Below are positions 1 to 6,303 of a DNA stretch of 8,565 bases, piece by piece. The position numbers and the translations under genes were made by a program. The stretch is taken from positions 1 to 8,565 of the forward strand of contig RKSB01000187.1 of the NCBI GenBank assembly GCA_007571095.1. The letters are read 5' to 3'. The notes below the pieces were generated by a model, which did not search any database, was not told the origin of the DNA, and worked only from the letters and a program-made list of their open reading frames with translations. Source of the DNA: K189A clade bacterium. Lineage in GTDB: Bacteria > Pseudomonadota > Gammaproteobacteria > Pseudomonadales > Azotimanducaceae. Positions within the stretch are counted from its first letter, which is position 1. Each line of letters begins with the position of its first letter.

Positions 1-1185
1 TCCCAATACCTGCTCGGCGACTGAGTCGTACTGAATTTCGCTGGTGCCACCCAGCAGGGATGAGGCTCGCTCTCGAAGCAGGCTTGTGATCGCCGACAGA
101 GCGAATTCCGGCCCGATGGCTCCCTCGTTGTCCAGATAGAGAGGATTCGGGTAAGGGATGGCGTAGTGGCCGCAGGCCTCCGTTACAAGTTCGGCTATAT
201 GCTGCCGTACTTCTATTCCCCTGATTTTCAGGACGGCGGACTCGGCGGCCGAAGCACATCCTCGCTCGGTTTGCGAAAGTGCCCGCAGTTCGGTCATCTC
301 GAGAGCCATCAACTCAATTTCCACGGCATCCATTCGGCGACGGAAGTAGGGGTCTTTGTCCAGCCTTGTATCGTTCGACGGAGTTTTCGAAGCGATTTGT
401 CTGAGCCGTTTGAACTCCACCTGCAAACGGGCCGCTTCGGCGAGGGCAAGACGTTCTTGATCTCGCAACTGCTCGGCGTAGGCCAGACCCCCGCCCTCCT
501 CGCCGATTCTCTGGTCAACCGGTACTCGAACATTGTTCAGAGTCACAGTACTCAGCTTGTGAGCATTCCCGAGAGTGACAACCGGCTCCAGACCAACGCC
601 TTCGGAGTGCATATCGAGCAACAGAAAAGTCATGCCGACTTTCGGCTCAGCGGAGGTGCGAACCAGACAAAACATCCAGTCGGCAGACTGTGCCTCGGCG
701 ACCCAGGCCTTGGTGCCGTTGAGAAGGTAGTGGTCATCGAGTCGCAGGGCGGTGGTCATCAGAGCCGCCAGATCAGAGCCGGCACTCGGCTCTGAATAGC
801 CCTGGCACCATTGCACTCGGGCCTCTCGTATGGGCGGAAGAAACCTCCGCTGTTGTGCCCTGGTTCCCCAGGTACAGAGCAGCGGCCCCACAATGCGGGC
901 TCCGAGAGAGTTTGCCGGCGGACACTCCGCTTTCGCCAGCACTCGATTCCAGATGTAATGCTGAGTCGGCGTCCAGCCGGTTCCGCCAAATTCAACCGGC
1001 CAGTGTGGCACCGACCAGCCCGCCTGAACCAGAGCATTCCACCAGTCCTGTTGGTATTTTTTTTCGGTTTTCGGGCGACTGTCGGCGGCCTTGAGCCGAC
1101 GTGCCTCTCGGGGCCAGTGCTGATTGATAAACCGCTCCACCTCTTTTTGAAAGGCTGCGTCCTCCGGTTTCAGGGAAAGGTTCAT
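1..1185 (-). CDS. acyl-CoA dehydrogenase, C-terminal end cut by window edge
   Basis: FAD-dependent acyl-CoA dehydrogenase, which oxidises an acyl-CoA to the 2,3-enoyl-CoA and passes electrons to ETF in the cytoplasm. Reading from ATG at 1185, 395 codons stay open to the left edge, so only the last few residues are missing. Family marks are the FAD-site block WCQGYSEPSAGSDLA (126-140), NGTKAWV (156-162), NVRVPVDQRIGEE (218-230) and the C-terminal LLGGTSEIQ (377-385) followed by AEQVLG. The layout resembles the large subunit of pimeloyl-CoA dehydrogenase and related FadE-like enzymes. In medium-chain enzymes the catalytic Glu lies in a YEGT motif; here that place is Gly379. Glu244 in DQER lies where isovaleryl-CoA dehydrogenase has its base, but this alignment is by eye. 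The start fits the family's usual N-terminus (MNLSLKPEDAAF). No strong Shine-Dalgarno precedes it. It is divergent from the enoyl-CoA hydratase gene. The substrate cannot be read from the sequence. Confidence 0.93.
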   Translation of the reverse strand, partial: MNLSLKPEDAAFQKEVERFINQHWPREARRLKAADSRPKTEKKYQQDWWNALVQAGWSVPHWPVEFGGTGWTPTQHYIWNRVLAKAECPPANSLGARIVGPLLCTWGTRAQQRRFLPPIREARVQWCQGYSEPSAGSDLAALMTTALRLDDHYLLNGTKAWVAEAQSADWMFCLVRTSAEPKVGMTFLLLDMHSEGVGLEPVVTLGNAHKLSTVTLNNVRVPVDQRIGEEGGGLAYAEQLRDQERLALAEAARLQVEFKRLRQIASKTPSNDTRLDKDPYFRRRMDAVEIELMALEMTELRALSQTERGCASAAESAVLKIRGIEVRQHIAELVTEACGHYAIPYPNPLYLDNEGAIGPEFALSAITSLLRERASSLLGGTSEIQYDSVAEQVLG

Positions 1186-1245
1186 GGTCAACCAGAGCCA
1201 AAGAGGGTGCTCGGTTTGATACCAGCCACCTTTTCGGAACCTTTC

Positions 1246-1266
1246 AGGCAGAGGCTACGGCTGCCT
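1246..1266. promoter_or_regulatory. inverted repeat AGGCAG-N9-CTGCCT, possible operator
   Basis: A perfect 6-bp inverted repeat with a 9-base centre lies in the gap between the divergent acyl-CoA dehydrogenase and enoyl-CoA hydratase genes. It is downstream of the predicted minus-strand start site and upstream of the plus-strand promoter core. That position suits a regulator controlling both genes, or a hairpin in the dehydrogenase leader. A repeat this short can occur by chance, and I do not recognise it as a named operator. Confidence 0.25.
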
Positions 1267-1285
1267 TTGGAGAAAATTTGCCAGA

Positions 1286-1313
1286 TTTCGGCGGGCCTGA
1301 GAGCGTATATAAT
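1286..1313 (+). promoter_or_regulatory. candidate promoter for enoyl-CoA hydratase gene
   Basis: A perfect -10 hexamer TATAAT lies at 1308-1313, placing the start site near 1320 and giving a leader of roughly 26 bases before the GTG at 1346. The -35 region is weak: the best placed hexamer is TTTCGG at 1286-1291 with a 16-bp spacer, and a better TTGCCA at 1278-1283 is too far away (24 bp). The weak -35 may mean that an activator is needed. Confidence 0.45.
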
Positions 1314-1335
1314 CACCAGTGCGCTTTTTTGACAG
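1307..1335 (-). promoter_or_regulatory. candidate promoter for acyl-CoA dehydrogenase gene
   Basis: On the minus strand, CTGTCA (1330-1335) is followed after exactly 17 bp by TTATAT (1307-1312), with TGA directly before it, which is an extended -10 arrangement. It shares its AT-rich core with the plus-strand TATAAT, so polymerase could probably occupy only one direction at a time. The resulting leader would be over 100 bases. The match to consensus is moderate. Confidence 0.35.
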
Positions 1336-1339
1336 GAGA
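1334..1339 (+). promoter_or_regulatory. ribosome binding site AGGAGA deciding the GTG start
   Basis: AGGAGA stands six bases before GTG at 1346. An earlier in-frame GTG at 1319 has no such site and would lie on the predicted transcription start, so 1346 is the better start. Confidence 0.7.
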
Positions 1340-1345
1340 CTTCGA

Positions 1346-2215
1346 GTGACTGAATCAACACAATACCAAACAATACTTTTCGATGTGAAAGAGGACATTC
1401 TGACCATCACCCTGAACAGGCCCGATCGAATGAATGCCTTCAATGCAAGGATGATGCACGAATTGATCAATGCCTTTGATCAGGCGGATGCGAATGACGA
1501 GGTCAAGGCCATCATAGTAACCGGTGCAGGACGGGCATTCTGTGCCGGTGCCGACCTGGCTCGTGGCGGCGACACCTTCAACGCACAAACCAACCCCGAC
1601 CGACATACAGAGTTGAGCCGAGACGGCGGCGGACAGCTCACTCTGCGTATATTTGAATGTACCAAGCCGATCATTGCTGCGATCAACGGCCCGGCGGTTG
1701 GCGTCGGCATCACCATGGCACTGCCGATGGACATTCGGCTGGCCAGCGAAACGGCTCGTATCGGGTTTGTATTCGCTCGCCGAGGCATTGTGCTGGAAGC
1801 CTGCTCAAGCTGGTTTTTACCGAGAGTGGTCGGGCTCAGCCAGGCCCTTGAGTGGACCTATACGGGCCGACTGTTCTCTGCCGAGGAGGCTCATGCTGGC
1901 GGGCTGATCAAGACACCCTGCAAGCCGGACGAGCTTCTGCCCGCAGCTCACAAGATCGCCCGAGAAATCGCCGATAACACATCGGCGATCTCGGTCTCCC
2001 TGACTCGGCAAATGCTCTGGAAATTGCAGGGCGCAGACCACCCCATGGAGGCCCACAAAATCGACTCTCGGGCACTTCACCACATAGGGCAGTCGGCAGA
2101 CGCAAAAGAGGGCGTAGAGTCCTTCCTGGAAAAAAGACCGGCACGTTTTCCGAACAAGGTCAGTCAAGACATGCCCGACTTCTATCCCTGGTGGCAGCCT
2201 CGGTCTTTTGAATGA
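1346..2215 (+). CDS. enoyl-CoA hydratase/isomerase (crotonase) family protein
   Basis: A 289-residue crotonase-fold enzyme starting at GTG, likely hydrating or isomerising an enoyl-CoA in the cytoplasm. The two oxyanion-hole segments are clear: GRAFCAGADL (62-71) and NGPAVGVGITMALP (114-127). The active-site stretch GIVLEACSSWFLPR (147-160) carries Glu151, and ALEWTYTG (167-174) carries Glu169, which aligns by eye with Glu164 of rat mitochondrial enoyl-CoA hydratase. The counterpart of rat Glu144 is not evident, so the reaction may differ from simple hydration. The GIV-EACSSWFLPR pattern belongs to a common bacterial crotonase subgroup whose members are mostly annotated only as enoyl-CoA hydratase. 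Length is slightly above the usual 255-265 because of an insertion around 76-98 and a longer C-terminus. It is divergent from the acyl-CoA dehydrogenase, suggesting consecutive steps in one acyl-CoA breakdown route (inference). Family assignment is firm; the substrate is unknown. Confidence 0.93.
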   Translation: MTESTQYQTILFDVKEDILTITLNRPDRMNAFNARMMHELINAFDQADANDEVKAIIVTGAGRAFCAGADLARGGDTFNAQTNPDRHTELSRDGGGQLTLRIFECTKPIIAAINGPAVGVGITMALPMDIRLASETARIGFVFARRGIVLEACSSWFLPRVVGLSQALEWTYTGRLFSAEEAHAGGLIKTPCKPDELLPAAHKIAREIADNTSAISVSLTRQMLWKLQGADHPMEAHKIDSRALHHIGQSADAKEGVESFLEKRPARFPNKVSQDMPDFYPWWQPRSFE

Positions 2216-2222
2216 CCCGGCG

Positions 2223-2242
2223 ACTCGTCGGCTCGCACGAGT
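2223..2242. repeat. 6-bp hairpin ACTCGT-N8-ACGAGT after enoyl-CoA hydratase
   Basis: A perfect inverted repeat begins eight bases after the hydratase stop codon. No T-run follows directly (the next, at 2274-2278, is over 30 bases on), so it is not a typical intrinsic terminator. It may protect the transcript 3' end or be chance. Confidence 0.25.
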
Positions 2243-2283
2243 TGATGCCGAAGCACCAGTCTCGTCTTTACTCTTTTTGAGGC

Positions 2284-2362
2284 GGTAGAGAGTGGCCTGC
2301 CACCGAGCCCGAAACACAGGGCTTCGAGACCCGCACTCTACTCTTTTGGCCACTCTGCTACC
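2284..2362 (+). promoter_or_regulatory. long hairpin in the leader of the M16 peptidase gene
   Basis: GGTAGAGAGTGGCC (2284-2297) pairs with GGCCACTCTGCTACC (2348-2362), giving 14 base pairs interrupted only by one bulged G at 2357. Inside lies a second hairpin, CGAGCCC (2304-2310) with GGGCTTCG (2319-2326), with one bulged base. The 5' arm has a competing partner, CACTCTAC (2334-2341), which pairs with a two-base bulge and is followed by TCTTTT. The structure ends three bases before the GAAAGG ribosome binding site of the peptidase. It could be an attenuator-like leader switch, an mRNA stabiliser or a palindromic intergenic repeat. The pairing is seen directly; the role is inferred. Confidence 0.5.
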
Positions 2363-2364
2363 TT

Positions 2365-2370
2365 GAAAGG
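2365..2370 (+). promoter_or_regulatory. ribosome binding site GAAAGG for TTG start
   Basis: GAAAGG stands six bases before TTG at 2377. The reading frame is open upstream only to 2281 and has no ATG, GTG or other TTG in that stretch, so this TTG is the only start that keeps the signal peptide. Confidence 0.6.
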
Positions 2371-2376
2371 CTTGAT

Positions 2377-5325
2377 TTGACAGCCAGACTGACCGATCGG
2401 GCCGGCATCATTCGACGGCTACTTCGGCTGGTTGTTGCGGCCTGCCTGGGCTTAAGTCTGGCGAGTTGCCAGTACATCGCCCTGATCGGCGGCCAGCAGG
2501 TTGAAAATCTGGCGGTCAGCCCGGCAGACAAGAGGCACTATCAGGCGGTCGTCCTCGACAACGGCATGCGCATTCTGCTGGTACAGGATGCGTTGGCGGA
2601 ACGCAGTGCCGCGGCCATGGCGGTCAATGTCGGCAGCTATCAGGATCCGGCCGGCCGTGAAGGGCTTGCACATTTTGTCGAGCACATGCTGTTTCTGGGG
2701 TCTGAACGCTTTCCTCGCGCAGATGACTTTACCCGCTTTGTTGCTCTTCACGGAGGCCGTTACAACGCTTACACCGCCAGCGATCACACCAATTTCTTTT
2801 TCGATATAGAGCCGAGCCGCTTCTACGCCGGGCTGGATCGCCTGTCCGAGATTTTTGCGGCCCCTCTGTTCAACCCCGAGTATGTTGACAAGGAGCGCAA
2901 GGCGGTCGAGAGCGAATATCAGTTGCAACGCTCGGATGACAACTGGCGCATCAGTGCGGCCAGACGGCAGGCGATGAATCCACAACATCCGGCCGCAAGA
3001 TTCAATACGGGCAACCTGCAAACGCTGGCCGATAAAGACACTTCTGTTCGGGACGATCTGCTGAGTTTTTATCGCCGCTATTATCGTGCCGACTCAATGG
3101 TCCTGGCGCTGGTCAGCCGGCACGCCCTGTCCACGCAGTTGCGTTGGGTGAGAGAACTCTTCGGCAGGCTGCCGATATCCGAGCCGGTGCCCCACAGCCC
3201 GTTGAAGGCCCCTCTGTTCAGACCCGACCAGTTGCCGGCCCTGCTGCATATCAGGCCAAAAAAAGAACTGAAAACGCTGACATTTACTTTTCCGGTACCG
3301 CCCCTGCAGCTTCATTACCGGTCGAAGCCAGGCCACTACATAGCCCATCTGCTGGGTTCGGAGTCAAAAGGCAGCCTGTACGCCTGGCTTAAGGACAGAG
3401 GGTGGATCGAGAGCCTGTCGGCATCCAGCGGACCCTTGTGGCGAGGAGACAGCGCCATCACTCTGCGTATGGCATTGACCGAGACCGGCAGCCAGCAGTG
3501 GCAGTCCGTAGGCGATGCTCTGTTTGCCTATATTCGTTATATTCGAGACCATGCCGTAGACCGTTGGCGTTTTGACGAAATAAGCCGAATGCTGGCACTT
3601 GAGTTTCGTTTTCCGTCTCGTTCATCGTCCTATCACTATGCTCGCCAGCTATCCGCCGCCGCGTTTGATTATCCTTTTGTCGATCTGCTGAGGGCACCCT
3701 ATGTGATGGATAGATGGTCGCCTGAAACCATCATCCGTTATCTGGATCTGTTGACACCCGAGAGAGCTCTGGTGAGCAGAGTCGACCGACTCTTCAGCAC
3801 CGACCGAAAAGAACCCTGGTTTGATGTGGATTACCGGTTGAGGCCATTGCCTCGGCCGGTTGTAAACAGATGGTTTGCCGCCACCCTGCCGAGTGCAGTC
3901 AGCGCGCCCGAACCCAACCCCTTCATTCCCTCCAATGTGCAGCTGATACCCCTCGAAGACGACAGACAAAAGCCCGCATTCGCCACCCTGCCTCGGCCTG
4001 AGCGGATGCCGATGGAGGATATTCGGGCCTGGCACCTGACCGATACCAGTTTTGGGCTGCCCAAAACCCACATGCGCTTTCGCCTGAGCAGCCCCACTCG
4101 GGAGCTCTCACCGAAGAGTCAGGCGGCACTGGCGGTTTATCTGGGCCTGGTCGACGAAACGCTGGACGGCGATATCTATCAGGCACAGCTGGCCGGGCTG
4201 TATTATTCGCTGGGTTTTGAGGGCGGCGGGCTCACGCTGGCGGTTGGTGGATACAGCGGCAAGCAGGAGGAGTTTCTACGTCAACTGATCACTGCTCTGG
4301 TCAAGACTGGAGTCGATTTTGCCGGCGTCGAAGAGCAACGCAAAAAGCTCGCCCTCAGGTGGCGCAATGCTCTGCTGGAAAGGCCTTATATACGGAATAT
4401 GGCGGCCTTGCAGGAGGCTCTGTTGATACCTGTTTACAGGCCTCAGGAGATGCTGGCCGCATTGGACCAACTGACCGCTGAGGATGTGAAGGCTTGGCGT
4501 GCTGCCTGGTTTGAAAAACCCGCCCTGAGCGCGCTTTTTTACGGCAACATAGATCGTTCGCAAGCCGCCCGCTTTGGCGAAATCGTTCAGCAGGCTCTGC
4601 CCGCCAGCAGTTCTGTTCAGCCACCCCCTGCACTACAGCTGGTCAAATTGCAGAATGCAGGTAGCCGGATGCATCGAGAAGAGACTCGCCACAGCGACTC
4701 AGCTCTGGTGCTTTACGTTCAGGGCCGAGACCAGTCGGACGCCGAGCGTGCTCGTTTTGCACTCTTTTCGCAGATGATTCGGGCGGACTACACAGACTCG
4801 CTTCGCACCGAAAAGCAGCTGGGGTATATTGCGGCGGTGCGCAGCCGGACCTGGCTCAAGACGCCGGGCATTGTCTTCGTGATTCAGTCGTCCTCGCCTC
4901 CCTCTCGGCTGCTGAAAGAGACGCGCGCCTTCATTCAGGGCTATGGCGAGCACCTGAACGGCATGGATCCGTCGAATTTTTACACCTACCAACAGGCCCT
5001 GATTGCTCGAATGCTGGAGCAGGACAACAATCCTCGCAGCCGAGCGGCCAGGCTCTGGAGCGAGCTGCACCTAGGCGAACCGGGCTTTGATTCTCATCGG
5101 CGGCTGGCGAAGGCCGTTGACGCCCTGACACCTGGCGACATGGTCAAGTTTCACAAGGATTTTGTCGATGGACTGACCTCTCGAAGCTTTGTCAGCTACA
5201 GCGTCGGATCAAACGGAGGCGTGATTGAGGACGACGACTTTCGCACCCTGAGTCAGTTTTATGAACTGAAGGCAGGTCCCGAGGAAGAGCGTTTTCGACT
5301 GGACAGATCGGCCGGAGTGCCTTGA
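2377..5325 (+). CDS. M16 family (pitrilysin/insulysin-like) zinc peptidase, lipoprotein
   Basis: A 982-residue zinc metallopeptidase, close to the size of E. coli protease III (pitrilysin), which degrades peptides and small proteins in the periplasm. The N-terminus has several Arg, a hydrophobic core and the lipobox LASC (28-31), so Cys31 should be lipidated. The next residue is Gln rather than Asp, pointing to outer-membrane anchoring. The inverted zinc motif HFVEH (99-103) gives ligands His99 and His103 and catalytic Glu102; Glu180 in ERKAVESEY is the third ligand, 77 residues on as in pitrilysin. GFEGGGLTLAVGGYSGKQ marks the third domain. LRTEKQLGY supplies Arg810 and Tyr817, matching insulysin Arg824/Tyr831, which bind the substrate backbone. 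All catalytic parts are therefore present. The gene starts at TTG behind a structured leader and ends in a short gap facing the convergent nuclease genes. E. coli pitrilysin is soluble, so lipid anchoring is a difference. Substrates are unknown. Confidence 0.94.
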   Translation: MTARLTDRAGIIRRLLRLVVAACLGLSLASCQYIALIGGQQVENLAVSPADKRHYQAVVLDNGMRILLVQDALAERSAAAMAVNVGSYQDPAGREGLAHFVEHMLFLGSERFPRADDFTRFVALHGGRYNAYTASDHTNFFFDIEPSRFYAGLDRLSEIFAAPLFNPEYVDKERKAVESEYQLQRSDDNWRISAARRQAMNPQHPAARFNTGNLQTLADKDTSVRDDLLSFYRRYYRADSMVLALVSRHALSTQLRWVRELFGRLPISEPVPHSPLKAPLFRPDQLPALLHIRPKKELKTLTFTFPVPPLQLHYRSKPGHYIAHLLGSESKGSLYAWLKDRGWIESLSASSGPLWRGDSAITLRMALTETGSQQWQSVGDALFAYIRYIRDHAVDRWRFDEISRMLALEFRFPSRSSSYHYARQLSAAAFDYPFVDLLRAPYVMDRWSPETIIRYLDLLTPERALVSRVDRLFSTDRKEPWFDVDYRLRPLPRPVVNRWFAATLPSAVSAPEPNPFIPSNVQLIPLEDDRQKPAFATLPRPERMPMEDIRAWHLTDTSFGLPKTHMRFRLSSPTRELSPKSQAALAVYLGLVDETLDGDIYQAQLAGLYYSLGFEGGGLTLAVGGYSGKQEEFLRQLITALVKTGVDFAGVEEQRKKLALRWRNALLERPYIRNMAALQEALLIPVYRPQEMLAALDQLTAEDVKAWRAAWFEKPALSALFYGNIDRSQAARFGEIVQQALPASSSVQPPPALQLVKLQNAGSRMHREETRHSDSALVLYVQGRDQSDAERARFALFSQMIRADYTDSLRTEKQLGYIAAVRSRTWLKTPGIVFVIQSSSPPSRLLKETRAFIQGYGEHLNGMDPSNFYTYQQALIARMLEQDNNPRSRAARLWSELHLGEPGFDSHRRLAKAVDALTPGDMVKFHKDFVDGLTSRSFVSYSVGSNGGVIEDDDFRTLSQFYELKAGPEEERFRLDRSAGVP

Positions 5326-5338
5326 GGCGGCAAGTACC

Positions 5339-5360
5339 CTTTTTTTGAGGACAAAAAAAG
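5339..5360. terminator. AT-rich hairpin between convergent genes, possible bidirectional terminator
   Basis: CTTTTTTTG (5339-5347) and CAAAAAAAG (5352-5360) form a perfect 9-bp stem with loop AGGA. It fills most of the 41-base gap between the convergent peptidase and HNH genes. Each strand thus offers a seven-T run soon after a stop codon, with short GC stems nearby (TGCC/GGCA at 5318-5332; AGGCG 5325-5329 with CGCCT 5364-5368). The T-run lies within the stem rather than after a GC-rich one, so this is not a textbook intrinsic terminator. Confidence 0.4.
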
Positions 5361-5366
5361 ACGCGC

Positions 5367-6296
5367 CTAGAGTTGGCTCTGATTAAACCTGAACCTTTCA
5401 AACCGCAGGGCAAGCCGGTCGCGATCCGGATGATCCTCTTTTCGGCGTGGCAGGTGCAGGGATCCTCCATTGAGTTGCTTCAGTGCTTCAAGCATCGGAC
5501 CATCGCTCTTCTCAAGCAACCGATCCGAGACACGCACTCGATAATCGGGGCTGATGCCGATCAGGTGGGCATCGAAAGCAGCATGATGGATCTTGGAGAG
5601 CGGCAGGCCGTTTGTGACGACAGGTTGGCCCAGTCGCTCATGTTTGTCAGAAATGATGTGTGCGGCATCAAGCAACCGCTGTTCTGGCAGGCCGGAGAGA
5701 GCACAGCGACCCCGATAGGCGGCAATGACAGCTTCGCGAAATGATCCCTGATGAAGACGTTGTTGGACTTCGCGCAACGCGTAGCGTCGTTCGGGAGCAT
5801 TTTCAGGAGGAGCCCACTGATCGGGACCACTAAACGCGACTCTCGCTTTCAGGGCATCGGCGTCCCACCCCGAAATAAATGCGGGCAATGCAGCCAGATA
5901 GAGACCGGGTGCGACACCGAGGAAATAAATCACCGGCACATTGTTTTCGAGTGCTTCACGCAACAGACGATTGTCGACTGCCTCTGGATTCCTTCCCATG
6001 AAGTCATATTCCACCATCTCGCTGCTGTCGAAGATTTGGCGATGCACGTCTCTTTGGTCGTCGTACCAGATGCGCCTGCCGTCTCGAGGAATGGTGGTCT
6101 TGATGGAGAGCAGGTAGCGCATTCTTGTCGGTTTGAAGATGCCTCGTGGGCGCGTTAAGAGCGGAATGCGTTCGCCTTCAAAATCAAAGCCTTCTTCGAG
6201 TTTTTTTGCTGTCAGATGGCCGTGCAGCTCACTCAGTCTTTGCACATGCTCGAAGGCCGCCTGGCGCATTCGGGTGTCCTGATCCATGTCGTTCAT
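5367..6296 (-). CDS. HNH endonuclease, putative restriction enzyme (downstream gene of pair)
   Basis: A 309-residue protein of the predicted restriction endonuclease group COG3440. The C-terminal part (about 175-309) is an HNH_2-type nuclease domain with an intact motif: AAHI (His213), TNGL (Asn229) and IHHAAFD (His237/His238, Asp242), preceded by RGRCALSG. It should cut DNA with a divalent metal. The N-terminal part (1-155) has conserved-looking blocks RGIFKP (51-56), WYDDQ (77-81), YDFMG (97-101) and PVIYFLG (121-127). I cannot name the domain; by analogy with other HNH restriction enzymes it may read modified DNA. The frame is open further upstream, but that part overlaps the coding end of the neighbour in another frame, so ATG at 6296 is chosen (ATG at 6287 is possible). 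It follows the upstream HNH gene after seven bases with no good ribosome binding site close by, which suggests translational coupling. No methyltransferase is adjacent. Confidence 0.88.
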   Translation of the reverse strand: MNDMDQDTRMRQAAFEHVQRLSELHGHLTAKKLEEGFDFEGERIPLLTRPRGIFKPTRMRYLLSIKTTIPRDGRRIWYDDQRDVHRQIFDSSEMVEYDFMGRNPEAVDNRLLREALENNVPVIYFLGVAPGLYLAALPAFISGWDADALKARVAFSGPDQWAPPENAPERRYALREVQQRLHQGSFREAVIAAYRGRCALSGLPEQRLLDAAHIISDKHERLGQPVVTNGLPLSKIHHAAFDAHLIGISPDYRVRVSDRLLEKSDGPMLEALKQLNGGSLHLPRRKEDHPDRDRLALRFERFRFNQSQL

Positions 6297-6303
6297 CCAG
6301 CGT

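Noticed and set aside
166..795. Long plus-strand open frame of 209 codons
   Set aside because: It lies opposite the acyl-CoA dehydrogenase, whose minus-strand frame carries clear family motifs throughout. The plus-strand protein has no recognisable features.
811..1332. Plus-strand open frame of 173 codons
   Set aside because: It is antisense to the N-terminal part of the dehydrogenase and its promoter gap, with no domain and no ribosome binding site.
1319..1345. Earlier GTG start at 1319 for the enoyl-CoA hydratase
   Set aside because: It has no ribosome binding site, lies almost on the predicted transcription start, and adds residues not expected in the family. GTG at 1346 has AGGAGA at good spacing.
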